From Clostridiales bacterium (GTDB lineage Bacteria > Bacillota > Clostridia > Lachnospirales > Lachnospiraceae), in NCBI GenBank assembly GCA_019416265.1, contig DXXQ01000083.1, forward strand, positions 1 through 32,393: a stretch of 32,393 nucleotides of DNA. Reading direction: 5' to 3'. The notes under the pieces were generated by a model that saw only the letters and a program-made list of their open reading frames with translations, was not told where the DNA came from and made no database searches. Each line of letters opens with the position of its first letter. Position 1 is the stretch's first letter. The position numbers were made by a program, and so were the translations under genes. Of this stretch, positions 1-7,013 are shown piece by piece.

Positions 1-252
1 TGCCCGGACATAGTGGATTCCCGGCAAGCTGCGGGCCTCCTCCACTGCTTTTTCAACCTTATCCCTGTCATAAGCAAAATCCATTCCCGTCACAGGCTGC
101 GTATCTTCCTCTCCCATCCGCACTTTCGCTTTCGCTGTGCCGCGGACCACGCCATTATGAAAAAGATACATTCCGCATTCCCGGAAATCCTTATCTTTTT
201 TTGCTTCTCTCAGCCATTCATCCATAGATGGGACACTCTTTTTTTCTGACAT
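1..252 (-). CDS. moaE: MoaE-like molybdopterin synthase large subunit (partial, C-terminus off left edge)
   Basis: The first 84 codons of a minus-strand gene are present; the rest lies beyond the left edge. Translation begins MSEKKSVPSMDEWLREAK and contains GMYLFHNGVVR, then VTGMDFAYDR and GIHYVRA, which I recognise as the pattern of clostridial MoaE-type proteins. MoaE, with the MoaD thiocarboxylate, converts cyclic pyranopterin monophosphate to molybdopterin, the pterin that carries Mo or W. The start is set by GAGGAG a few bases upstream of ATG. It diverges from the tungstate transporter genes and has its own well-formed promoter. The catalytic lysine region is off the window, so identity rests on the N-terminal half and context (moaD, moeA, AOR nearby). 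Confidence 0.65.
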   Translation of the reverse strand, partial: MSEKKSVPSMDEWLREAKKDKDFRECGMYLFHNGVVRGTAKAKVRMGEEDTQPVTGMDFAYDRDKVEKAVEEARSLPGIHYVRA

Positions 253-301
253 AATCTACTCCTCATCTCGCTTTTCCCGTTCCGGAAAAACTTTTTTTCC
301 C

Positions 302-330
302 ACTATAGCACCTCGTTTTTTTCCCGTCAA
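302..330 (-). promoter_or_regulatory. Sigma-A promoter of the moaE-like gene
   Basis: Read on the minus strand there is TTGACG (325-330), a 17-base spacer, then TATAGT (302-307). This is a near-consensus housekeeping promoter whose start point would lie about 40 bases before the moaE ATG. Confidence 0.6.
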
Positions 331-414
331 TAGAATGGCTCACTTTTATCCTGTCTCCTCAGCAAAAGCATATTCAAAACAGAATATATTTTCTATTTTG
401 TATACGCAATTCTA

Positions 415-443
415 TTGTCACAGAAGCAAATTCATGCTATACT
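415..443 (+). promoter_or_regulatory. Sigma-A promoter of tupABC
   Basis: TTGTCA (415-420), a 17-base spacer and TATACT (438-443) make a strong match to a housekeeping promoter. Transcription would start near 450, leaving a leader of roughly 150 bases before tupA. Just upstream, TTGTATACGCAA (398-409) is an imperfect dyad that could be an operator; its TTGTA...CG core resembles the repeats at the AOR promoter, but this is a weak resemblance. Confidence 0.6.
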
Positions 444-471
444 ATTCATACTTTATAACTTGATAACCAGA

Positions 472-531
472 ATCTTTACACCTGTATATTCTATGGAAAT
501 ATACAAAGATAGCTCCATGCGGTGGACGAGC
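472..531 (+). promoter_or_regulatory. Structured 5' leader of tupA, candidate cis-regulatory RNA
   Basis: The leader between the predicted start point (near 450) and the tupA ATG at 604 can fold. Arms TGTATATT (483-490) and AATATACA (498-505) pair perfectly over 8 bp, extended below by ATCTT (472-476) with AAGAT (506-510) across a one-sided bulge. A second element, GCTC (512-515) with GAGC (528-531), follows and runs into GCCTCCTG. A long folded leader ahead of a tungstate transporter would suit metal or cofactor control, as in the Moco/Tuco RNA class. I could not match the class consensus by eye, so no riboswitch identity is claimed. The rest of the 253-603 intergenic stretch holds the two divergent promoters and no credible gene. 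Confidence 0.3.
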
Positions 532-603
532 CTCCTGTTGATATCTGAATGCATTGTAATCATTCTGATTTTCAAAATTACGCAAATCCCAAGGAGGAAA
601 AAA

Positions 604-1572
604 ATGAAAAACAGAAAAACTGTAAGCTTATTCATGGCTGCCGCAATGCTGGCATCAACTGCACTTCCCGTATATGCCGAGGAAGAGGCAAAAAACGTGG
701 ATCTGACCATCTTATATGAAGAAGATGAGAGCATGATCAACAATTATTCTTTACTGGCTGTAAATCCGGAGGCTCCTTTCGTTGACGCTGACGGCAAGGA
801 AGTAACTGACGTTGCCCTTAACACAGCGGGGGCTGACGCTCTGATCAACTGGATGATCAGCGACGAAGCGAAAGAACTGACCAAGAACTTTGGTTTCGAT
901 GATTACGGCGAATATCTTTTCTATCTCTCAGAGGACGGTCCTTCTTCCGCAGCGGAGATTCCGGAAGCTACAGACGAAACGAAAACTGTCCGTATGTCCA
1001 CTACCACCTCTGTAAACGATTCCGGTCTTTTAAACTATCTTCTTCCGGAATTTGAAGAAAAATACGGCTACGAAGTAGAGGTTTTCTCCGCAGGTACCGG
1101 TAAAGCCATTGCAAACGCACAGTCCGGCAATGCAGACCTGATTCTTGTTCATTCCAAATCCCAGGAGGAGGAATTTGTAAACGCAGGATTTGCCCGTGTT
1201 CTCGACGGACAGGAGACAGAACGTCTTACTTATATGTACAATTACTTCGTATTATGCGGACCATCCGCTGACCCTGCAAAGGCAAAAGATGCAGCTACTG
1301 TAAAAGATGCCTTCGCAGCCATCGCTGAAGGAGAATTCCCATTCGTATCCCGCGGTGACAACTCCGGAACTCACACAAAAGAACTTTCCCTGTGGCCGGA
1401 AGACCTGGGAATCACTGCTGAAGCAGAAAGCGTAAAGGATTACAGCTGGTATACCTCCTCCAATGCAGGTATGGGTGTTTGTCTTACAATGGCAGAAGAA
1501 ACCGGCGCTTACATCCTTTCCGACAAGGCTACCTTCTTAACCTTCCAGGCAAATAACGGTGTCATGGAATAA
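604..1572 (+). CDS. tupA: Tungstate-binding protein TupA with circularly permuted segment order
   Basis: Secreted solute-binding protein that should capture tungstate for TupBC. AAGGAGG precedes ATG 604; a longer reading frame from TTG 415 lacks a ribosome site and overlaps the promoter, so it was dropped. Product 322 aa: signal peptide 1-25 ending LPVYA, then N31-L108, then the TTTSVNDSG anion-binding motif at 133-141, AGTGKAIANAQSGNADLIL, SRGDNSGTHTKE (249-260), and an end at FLTFQANNGVME. In TupA as I know it, TTTS follows the signal peptide directly, and the ILYEEDE...NYSLLAVNP...INWMISDEAKEL...YGEYLF part comes last. Here that last part (31-108) has moved to the front, and the protein stops exactly where it would normally continue. 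All segments are present once, in frame, with no stop. Binding motifs look intact, so it is probably functional. Tungstate rather than molybdate preference is inferred from family likeness and the nearby AOR. Confidence 0.85.
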   Translation: MKNRKTVSLFMAAAMLASTALPVYAEEEAKNVDLTILYEEDESMINNYSLLAVNPEAPFVDADGKEVTDVALNTAGADALINWMISDEAKELTKNFGFDDYGEYLFYLSEDGPSSAAEIPEATDETKTVRMSTTTSVNDSGLLNYLLPEFEEKYGYEVEVFSAGTGKAIANAQSGNADLILVHSKSQEEEFVNAGFARVLDGQETERLTYMYNYFVLCGPSADPAKAKDAATVKDAFAAIAEGEFPFVSRGDNSGTHTKELSLWPEDLGITAEAESVKDYSWYTSSNAGMGVCLTMAEETGAYILSDKATFLTFQANNGVME

Positions 1573-1614
1573 CAGCTTTTTCGCTGCTGTTCCCGGATAA
1601 TTCCACGAAAAAAC

Positions 1615-1640
1615 ACAGCCAGACATTTTTGTCTGGCTGT
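1615..1640 (+). other. Intercistronic stem-loop between tupA and tupB
   Basis: ACAGCCAGAC (1615-1624) pairs perfectly with GTCTGGCTGT (1631-1640) around a 6-base loop. On the plus strand it is followed by TGTTGAAATA, not a T-run, so it is more likely a partial terminator or RNA-stabilising hairpin that keeps binding-protein mRNA above permease mRNA. On the minus strand it is followed by TTTTTT, so it could also stop antisense transcripts. A smaller hairpin, GCGTCC/GGACGC (1662-1678), sits just before tupB. Confidence 0.55.
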
Positions 1641-1683
1641 TGTTGAAATAAAAAGAATAACGCGTCCTCCCGGGACGCATGGA

Positions 1684-2379
1684 TTGAGTTTAAATATGAA
1701 AACTGCATTACTTCAGGCTTTTCAGCTTTTATTATCCGGAGACGATGAATTGATGAACATTATCTCCGTAACTCTGCGGATGGGGCTTACCAGCTCCGTT
1801 TTTGCCCTGCTTCTGGGAGCCCCTGTGGGCACACTTCTGGGAAGCAGTGTTTTTCGGGGCAAAAGCATTCTTATTACCATAAACCGTACTATGATGAGTC
1901 TGCCCCCTGTTGTCTGCGGCCTGATCTGCTATCTGCTTTTCTGCGGAGTAGGGCCTTTGCGGCATCTTCATCTTCTCTATACCGTACAGGGTATGGTAAT
2001 CGCCCAGATCATCCTCATCACTCCGCTGATCATCGGAAATGTGGAAACCTATGTTTCCACCATAGCGCCGGGTATACGGGAAACTGCCCGGGGACTTCGA
2101 CTTGGAAGGCTCAAGCTCCTCTTCCTTCTCGTCAACGAAAGCCGCTATCAGTTTCTTGCCACTTATCTTTTCGGACTTGGACGGGCTTTCGCCGAGGTTG
2201 GAGCGATTTCCATGGTAGGCGGCGCAATTGCCTATAAAACAAATGTCATGACAACTGCGATCATGAATTACACAAATATGGGAAATTTCGTTATCGCCCT
2301 TTCCCTAGGCTATATCCTTCTGGGAATTTCCCTGATTCTCAATGTTGTGGGAATCCTGCTGCAAAGGAGGTTTCAATGA
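1684..2379 (+). CDS. tupB: Tungstate ABC transporter permease TupB
   Basis: Integral membrane subunit that passes tungstate across the membrane. The product is about 231 aa, with hydrophobic segments at the start (LRMGLTSSVFALLLGAPVG), in the middle (SLPPVVCGLICYLLF and MVIAQIILITPLIIG) and at the end. The permease-ATPase coupling loop is visible near FAEVGAISMVGGAIAYKTNV. This fits the short, single-permease TupB/ModB family. Start is uncertain: TTG 1684 or ATG 1696 are both possible, and neither has a strong ribosome site, because the upstream hairpin occupies that space. It follows tupA after the intercistronic stem-loop and overlaps tupC by four bases (ATGA), so B and C are translationally coupled. 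Confidence 0.85.
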   Translation: MSLNMKTALLQAFQLLLSGDDELMNIISVTLRMGLTSSVFALLLGAPVGTLLGSSVFRGKSILITINRTMMSLPPVVCGLICYLLFCGVGPLRHLHLLYTVQGMVIAQIILITPLIIGNVETYVSTIAPGIRETARGLRLGRLKLLFLLVNESRYQFLATYLFGLGRAFAEVGAISMVGGAIAYKTNVMTTAIMNYTNMGNFVIALSLGYILLGISLILNVVGILLQRRFQ

Positions 2380-3053
2380 TTACCGTTTCCCCTTTTACCA
2401 AAAGCTATCACGGAAGAACTGTACTGACTTTTCCGGACTTCTCCTTTGAGCCATCCCGCATTTATGCAGTCATAGGCAGCAACGGCTCCGGAAAATCCAC
2501 TCTGGCCAGGGTGCTCGCAGGGGCCGAAAAAGCAGATTCTGCCCCAATGCCCTTGCCTTCTTCCGTAAATATCGGCTATCTTCCCCAGAAACCCTATGCC
2601 TTCCACATGACCCTGCGCCGGAATATCCTTCTCAATAAAGAGAAAAATTCCTCTGACAGCAAGGCCAGGGCAGAGGAATTGATCCACGCCTTCGGGCTGA
2701 CAGCTCTGGCGGAAAAAAACGGCTCCAGTCTCTCCGGCGGCGAAACTGCACGAATGGCTCTGGCACGCTTAATGATGAAGGAATATTCCCTTTTGATCCT
2801 GGACGAGCCCACAGCCGCCATAGACATGAATAATACGCTGCGTGCAGAACAGGTCATTCGGGAATATACAGACAGGACAAAAGCCTCCGTCCTGCTGATT
2901 ACCCACAGTCTTAAACAGGCGCTTCGCCTCTCCGATACTGTACTCTACCTGGAAAACGGAGAGCTGATCGAGCAGGGCTGCACAGCCTCAGTCCTGAATG
3001 AGCCTTCTACTATGGAGCTTCGCAGATTCCTTGATTTTTACAGTCTTGATTAA
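2376..3053 (+). CDS. tupC: Tungstate ABC transporter ATPase TupC
   Basis: Cytoplasmic ATP-hydrolysing subunit of the tungstate importer, 225 aa. Visible motifs in order: Walker A GSNGSGKST (about residues 33-41), Q-loop YLPQKPYAF, ABC signature LSGGETARMALARL, Walker B LLILDEPTAAID and the H-loop THS. It is a bare nucleotide-binding domain without the C-terminal TOBE/MOP oxyanion-binding domain of ModC, as expected for TupC. AAAGGAGG lies in the end of tupB and the ATG overlaps the tupB stop. A bidirectional terminator follows. The overlap with tupA/tupB supports assignment as one transport operon. Confidence 0.87.
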   Translation: MITVSPFTKSYHGRTVLTFPDFSFEPSRIYAVIGSNGSGKSTLARVLAGAEKADSAPMPLPSSVNIGYLPQKPYAFHMTLRRNILLNKEKNSSDSKARAEELIHAFGLTALAEKNGSSLSGGETARMALARLMMKEYSLLILDEPTAAIDMNNTLRAEQVIREYTDRTKASVLLITHSLKQALRLSDTVLYLENGELIEQGCTASVLNEPSTMELRRFLDFYSLD

Positions 3054-3059
3054 AAACCT

Positions 3060-3098
3060 TCCCCCTGTCCCCATGAACCGGACAGGGGGATTTCTTTA
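3060..3098 (+). terminator. Bidirectional terminator between tupC and the ThiF-like gene
   Basis: CCCCCTGTCC (3061-3070) and GGACAGGGGG (3080-3089) pair over 10 bp with an extra T-A pair, followed by ATTTCTTT on the plus strand. On the minus strand a short T-run also follows (complement of 3052-3056). It separates convergent transcripts. Confidence 0.8.
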
Positions 3099-3111
3099 CC
3101 ATTTATTTTCT

Positions 3112-3783
3112 TTACAACGGAAGTGTCTCCCACTCCCCATTCAGTAAATCTCCAAATAAAAGCTGACCGTCCAGCTCACTTTCTTTATCCAGAAGGCGCT
3201 TTACTGCTTCTGCGCTCTGAATGGAGGCACAGGCAGACACCACAAAGGACAGACTTGACTTATCTTCCGGGAGCGTGTCTTTCGGATAGAGAAGCTGCAA
3301 TTTCTGCACAGCCTTTTGAGGAGGAAAGACACTGACCTGCAGATTCCAGCCTCGGACAGCGCCGTAAATCATGGGTATTTCTAAGGCTTCACAGACTCTT
3401 GCCATATCTCTGCGCGCAGCTATGTTATCCACCGCGTCAATGAGTAAATCCTGATTTTTTCCCCATTCCATCCCCTTTTCCACTGTAAAAGCTTCTTCGT
3501 AACAGGTAATTTCCACTTCCGGATTTATGCTTCTGACAGCCTCTGCCGCTGCCCTGACCTTCTTTTGCCCAAGAGTCAGTTCTGTTGCAAACATCTGTCT
3601 GTTTAAATTCGATTCTTCAAAAACATCCGGATCTGCAACTGTGATATGGCCAACGCCGATTCTGGCAAGATACACCAAAAGATTCCCTCCAAGGCCTCCG
3701 CAGCCGACGATCAGGACACGGCTGTTCTTTAGTCTCTCCTGTTCCTTTGGCGTAATCGCTCCCATATTTCTGCTGTATCTCAT
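3112..3783 (-). CDS. ThiF/MoeB-family E1-like adenylyltransferase
   Basis: Activates the C-terminal glycine of a ubiquitin-like sulfur carrier by adenylation. About 223 aa from ATG 3783, chosen because GGGAGG precedes it; an in-frame start further upstream lies inside moaD. The nucleotide-binding motif VLIVGCGGLGG is near residue 25, followed by the DPDVFEESNLNRQ region typical of MoeB/ThiF/HesA enzymes and the DAVDN aspartate loop. It has no C-terminal rhodanese domain and no paired CxxC zinc motifs, so it is a minimal E1. It lies directly downstream of moaD (ATG starts 2 bases after the moaD stop) and AOR, so its partner is most likely that MoaD. The role in W-pterin synthesis is inferred from context; ThiF function for thiamin is less likely here. 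Confidence 0.8.
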   Translation of the reverse strand: MRYSRNMGAITPKEQERLKNSRVLIVGCGGLGGNLLVYLARIGVGHITVADPDVFEESNLNRQMFATELTLGQKKVRAAAEAVRSINPEVEITCYEEAFTVEKGMEWGKNQDLLIDAVDNIAARRDMARVCEALEIPMIYGAVRGWNLQVSVFPPQKAVQKLQLLYPKDTLPEDKSSLSFVVSACASIQSAEAVKRLLDKESELDGQLLFGDLLNGEWETLPL

Positions 3784-3784
3784 A

Positions 3785-4006
3785 TCAGCCGCCTCCCACC
3801 GGAGGAAAAACAGCAAGGACATCCCCTGCTTTTACTTCTGCATCGGGTTTCGAGTGGAAACCGTTAATAAGAAAAATCGCCACATCCTCCTCCGGAATCT
3901 GAAGATGTGCCAGAATCTCTGAACCTGTATGAAAATCAGCAGAGGAAAGATGTAGAATCTTTCCCCTGTCTTTTCTCAAGGTCGCAAACAAACGTACCTC
4001 AATCAT
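3785..4006 (-). CDS. moaD: MoaD-like ubiquitin-fold sulfur carrier
   Basis: Small sulfur carrier, 73 aa, normal for MoaD. It opens MIEVRLFATLRKDRGK, the first beta strands of the MoaD fold, and ends VFPPVGGG, supplying the exposed C-terminal Gly-Gly that is adenylated and converted to thiocarboxylate. The penultimate residues are G-G-G rather than the frequent S-G-G or A-G-G. AGGAGAATAGG precedes the ATG, 12 bases after the AOR stop. Between AOR and the E1-like gene, it probably supplies the dithiolene sulfur of the tungstopterin, with the MoaE-like subunit encoded at the left edge. ThiS is an alternative family name for such proteins, but neighbours favour MoaD. Confidence 0.85.
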   Translation of the reverse strand: MIEVRLFATLRKDRGKILHLSSADFHTGSEILAHLQIPEEDVAIFLINGFHSKPDAEVKAGDVLAVFPPVGGG

Positions 4007-4018
4007 CCTATTCTCCTG

Positions 4019-5839
4019 TTATTTGCCAACACACTCATCAAGTCCCAGTCTCTTTAATGTCTCGTCTGTCGGGAACGCGTCTACCCAGCCGCGGGCTTCA
4101 TAATACTGAGGAAGTGTGATCTTAATCTGGGAAACCTGTCCTTTGGAAGGTCCGTTTACAATGGGCTCTTCTGTCAGACGTTTCGGCAGTCTGTCGTCCT
4201 CCGGTTTCATTCCCGCCGCTTTATTGAACATACGCTCAATGTTATAGATTCTCTCGCCCACTACAAGAAGCTCTTCCGGTGTGTATTCTGTGCCTGTTGC
4301 CGCATTAAGAAGCGCTGCGTACTGCGGTGCCCCAAGAGCAAAGGAAGTAAACAGACAGTTGCCCATGGAGTCAATAACAGCTGTGAGATCCTGGAAGATT
4401 TTTGCCCAAGTAGCCTTATCGTCAATGGATGTTCTGTCAAGCTGTTCCGGAAGTCCGAGAACCTCAGGGCTGATCATATATCCGCGAACGTGGCAGCCGC
4501 CTCGGTTGGAGGTTGCATAAGTAATACCGATACCCTGAATACCGCGGGCATCGTATGCAGGCATTTCCTGTTTCTTTACGCTCATGGAGATTTCCGGATG
4601 TCCGTAGTGCTCGCAGAGCCGTGCAGAACCGGAGCTCATCAGCCATGCAAGAGGAGATTCCGGATTACCCATTCGTTTCGTCCACTCAATAATGGCTTCT
4701 GTGGAACCCCATTTCAGCGGAATACCGTCGCACTCTTCTTCTTTAATATAGCCTTTGTCATATAATTCCATAGCTGCTGCAATGGTACATGGAGTGGAGA
4801 TCGCATCCAGACCATATTCATTACACCACATATTTGCTTCATCGATGGCATTGAGGTCATTGTTGTCACAGTTTCCGCCGTATGCCCACAGTGGCTCGTA
4901 CTCCGGCCCTCCAACAACCTTGCCGTTTACGTTAATAATACGTCCGCAGGCAATGGGGCAGCGGTGACATGCGCCTGCTTTTACCAGATAGGTATCTGCA
5001 AGAGTCTCGCCTGAGGTATCGTCTGCTTTTTCATAATAGGATTCCTGCCAGTTCTTTGTAGGGAAGGAACCTGTGTTGTTGATGATGTTTACAAGAACGG
5101 CTGTACCGTAAGCGCGAAGGCCTTCTCCTGTAACACCGTTTGCTCTCAGAATGGAGAGACATTCTTTATTTGCCGCTTTCAGAGCATCCATATCGTAAAT
5201 GATATCTTCCAGATTGCTTCTGGACGGCTTCACAACGATCGCTTTCAGCTTCTTGCTTCCCATAACAGCGCCTACGCCGCTTCGTCCTGCAGCACGGTCC
5301 TTGTCATTCATGATTGCCGCAAGAAGAACCTGTTTTTCTCCTGCAACGCCGATGCTTAATACAGAAGCCTTATCTCCGTGAACTTTTTTCAGTTCCTCAT
5401 CAAGAGCCTCGGACATCATACCAAGGTACTGCTCTGCATTCAAAAGCTCGATTTTATCGTCCTCAATATTAATGTAGGTCCACTCCGGAGCCTCTCCTTC
5501 TACGATAAGGGCATCCCAGCCTGCATATTTAAGCTTTGCGCCCCAGATACCGCCGGAGTTGGAGCAGGCGATCATGCCTGTAAGCGGAGATTTGGTACAA
5601 ACCATATAACGTCCTGAGGACGGGCTTGTGGTACCTGTCATAGGACCTGTAATATAAATCAGTTTGTTGTCTGCAGATAACGGATCTACCGTTGCCACAC
5701 CTTCATCGTACAGCATTTTTGTTCCCAGACCACGGCCTCCGATAAATTTTTTCGCAAGCTCCATGTCCAGCTTCTCCACCTTGATCTCACCTGTTGTCAG
5801 ATTGATTCTCGCCATTTTTTCGTAATAACTGTTCGCCAT
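4019..5839 (-). CDS. aor: Tungsten-containing aldehyde:ferredoxin oxidoreductase
   Basis: Cytoplasmic oxygen-sensitive enzyme that interconverts aldehydes and carboxylic acids with ferredoxin-type electron transfer. 606 aa, the normal AOR length. ATG 5839 (MANSYYEK) is preferred because GGGAGGG sits 6 bases upstream; ATG 5845 is too close to it. The N-terminal domain carries KKFIGGRGLGTKML and GPMTGTTSPSSGRY (bis-pterin binding). The four [4Fe-4S] cysteines are C291-x2-C294-x3-C298 and C495, and the P. furiosus active-site Glu/His pair appears as E315 and H450. First gene of a minus-strand operon with moaD and the E1-like gene. Its promoter faces the regulator gene. Natural substrate cannot be told from sequence; direction could be aldehyde detoxification or acid reduction. 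Confidence 0.9.
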   Translation of the reverse strand: MANSYYEKMARINLTTGEIKVEKLDMELAKKFIGGRGLGTKMLYDEGVATVDPLSADNKLIYITGPMTGTTSPSSGRYMVCTKSPLTGMIACSNSGGIWGAKLKYAGWDALIVEGEAPEWTYINIEDDKIELLNAEQYLGMMSEALDEELKKVHGDKASVLSIGVAGEKQVLLAAIMNDKDRAAGRSGVGAVMGSKKLKAIVVKPSRSNLEDIIYDMDALKAANKECLSILRANGVTGEGLRAYGTAVLVNIINNTGSFPTKNWQESYYEKADDTSGETLADTYLVKAGACHRCPIACGRIINVNGKVVGGPEYEPLWAYGGNCDNNDLNAIDEANMWCNEYGLDAISTPCTIAAAMELYDKGYIKEEECDGIPLKWGSTEAIIEWTKRMGNPESPLAWLMSSGSARLCEHYGHPEISMSVKKQEMPAYDARGIQGIGITYATSNRGGCHVRGYMISPEVLGLPEQLDRTSIDDKATWAKIFQDLTAVIDSMGNCLFTSFALGAPQYAALLNAATGTEYTPEELLVVGERIYNIERMFNKAAGMKPEDDRLPKRLTEEPIVNGPSKGQVSQIKITLPQYYEARGWVDAFPTDETLKRLGLDECVGK

Positions 5840-5962
5840 AATCATCCCTCCCGAAAACCTTCTCAGAAACCCTTCCTGTTTTTTCACAAATTGCACATGA
5901 CAGTGCGGAAGTATTTCTGAAATATTATATATTTATCACGTTTTGTTTGTATCTCTACCATT

Positions 5963-5991
5963 ATTTTAGTATGAATTTGTGCGAAACTCAA
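5963..5991 (-). promoter_or_regulatory. Promoter of the AOR operon
   Basis: On the minus strand TTGAGT (5986-5991), a 17-base spacer and TAAAAT (5963-5968) form a plausible sigma-A promoter. The spacer contains a copy of the repeated TTGTRCGAAA element (5977-5986), so a protein bound there would sit on the promoter. Confidence 0.55.
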
Positions 5992-6057
5992 CCAAAATCC
6001 GTTTTTTTATAGCACAATTGTACGAAATGGTATATAATGAGTTATACTTGTACGAAA
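5977..6057 (+). repeat. Three copies of a 10-bp TTGTRCGAAA element between AOR and the regulator
   Basis: TTGTGCGAAA occurs at 5977-5986, TTGTACGAAA at 6018-6027 and TTGTACGAAA at 6048-6057. Start-to-start distances are 41 and 30 bases, near four and three helical turns. The second copy is preceded by GCACAA (6012-6017), giving an imperfect dyad GCACAATTGTAC. The first copy lies in the AOR promoter spacer. The second and third flank a TATAAT (6033-6038) that is the likely -10 of the regulator operon; no good -35 is seen for it. These are likely operators, most simply for the adjacent HTH protein. Confidence 0.6.
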
Positions 6058-6069
6058 GGAGGGGAAAAC

Positions 6070-7011
6070 ATGGATACTTCCAACACCCTATCTGCAGTTG
6101 AAGTAGCCAAACTTCTTCATGTAAGTAAAAATACAGTCTACGAAATGATCCGCCGGGGAGAACTGAACCATTTCAAGGTAGGACGAAAAATACGTTTTAC
6201 CCAGGAAGACATCAACAGCTATATCTCCCGTTCCCGCCACGAAAAGCAGACGGCTCCGCCAAAAATCGTCACTGCCCAGAGCAGCCTTTTAAACGGAACC
6301 GTCTCCCATGAACCGGAATTTATTTTAAGCGGCCAGGATGTCATCCTTGACATTCTTTCCAACTATTTACGCCAGTATGGAATCCGTGCGCTCCGGGCTT
6401 ATGTAGGAAGCTTCGAGAGTATTTTATCTCTCTATCAGGATAATGTACAGATTGCAACCTCCCATCTCTGGGACGGGGACTCTGAGGATTATAATCTTCC
6501 CTATGTCCGGCGTCTGATGCCGGGAACCCACGCGGTACTTGTCAATCTCAGCTACCGTATGCAGGGCTTTTATGTGCAGAAAGGTAATCCCAAGCAGCTT
6601 CACGGCTGGACAGATCTGACGCGGCCTGATATCACCTTTTTAAACAGGCGGAAAGGCTCCGGCTCCCGTATTCTTCTGGACGAGAAGCTTATGAAGCTGA
6701 AAATTCCCTCTTCCGCCATCAACGGATACCAGACGGAAATCGGCTCTCATCTCACCCTTGCCAACGCCATCTCTCAGGGACAGGCAGATGTGGGGCTGGG
6801 AACAGGACGGGTAACCCGCCAGATTGAAAATCTCGATTTCATTCCTCTACAGGAGGAGCGTTACGATATGATCATAAAAAAAGATGCCTTCTATTCAAAA
6901 GAAGTACAGTGCATTATGAATATTTTAAATTCTTCGGAATTCCTCTGCGAGCTTGCGGGAATCTCCGGAAATGATTACAGGAATCTTGGACAAATTATAG
7001 GAGAAATTTAA
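6070..7011 (+). CDS. HTH regulator fused to PBP-like oxyanion-sensing domain
   Basis: Predicted one-component transcription regulator, 313 aa. AAAGGAGGGG sets the start at ATG 6070. Residues about 7-50 (SAVEVAKLLHVSKNTVYEMI then FKVGRKIRF) form an excisionase/MerR-type winged HTH. Residues about 85-300 are a PBP-like domain with FYVQKGNPKQLHGWTDL, FLNRRKGSGSRILLDEKL and GLGTGRVTRQIENLDFIPL; a lysine/glycine/serine-rich pocket of this sort binds oxyanions in related transporters. The same domain caps the second MoeA of this operon. There is no signal peptide, so it acts inside the cell. First gene of the operon with moeA genes, divergent from AOR, two bases before the first moeA. Likely senses molybdate, tungstate or the finished cofactor; the ligand is inference. 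Confidence 0.8.
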   Translation: MDTSNTLSAVEVAKLLHVSKNTVYEMIRRGELNHFKVGRKIRFTQEDINSYISRSRHEKQTAPPKIVTAQSSLLNGTVSHEPEFILSGQDVILDILSNYLRQYGIRALRAYVGSFESILSLYQDNVQIATSHLWDGDSEDYNLPYVRRLMPGTHAVLVNLSYRMQGFYVQKGNPKQLHGWTDLTRPDITFLNRRKGSGSRILLDEKLMKLKIPSSAINGYQTEIGSHLTLANAISQGQADVGLGTGRVTRQIENLDFIPLQEERYDMIIKKDAFYSKEVQCIMNILNSSEFLCELAGISGNDYRNLGQIIGEI

Positions 7012-7013
7012 TT

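Noticed and set aside
415..603. An N-terminal extension of TupA starting at TTG 415
   Set aside because: It has no ribosome-binding site, overlaps the likely promoter and would place the obvious signal peptide in the middle of the protein; ATG 604 has AAGGAGG.
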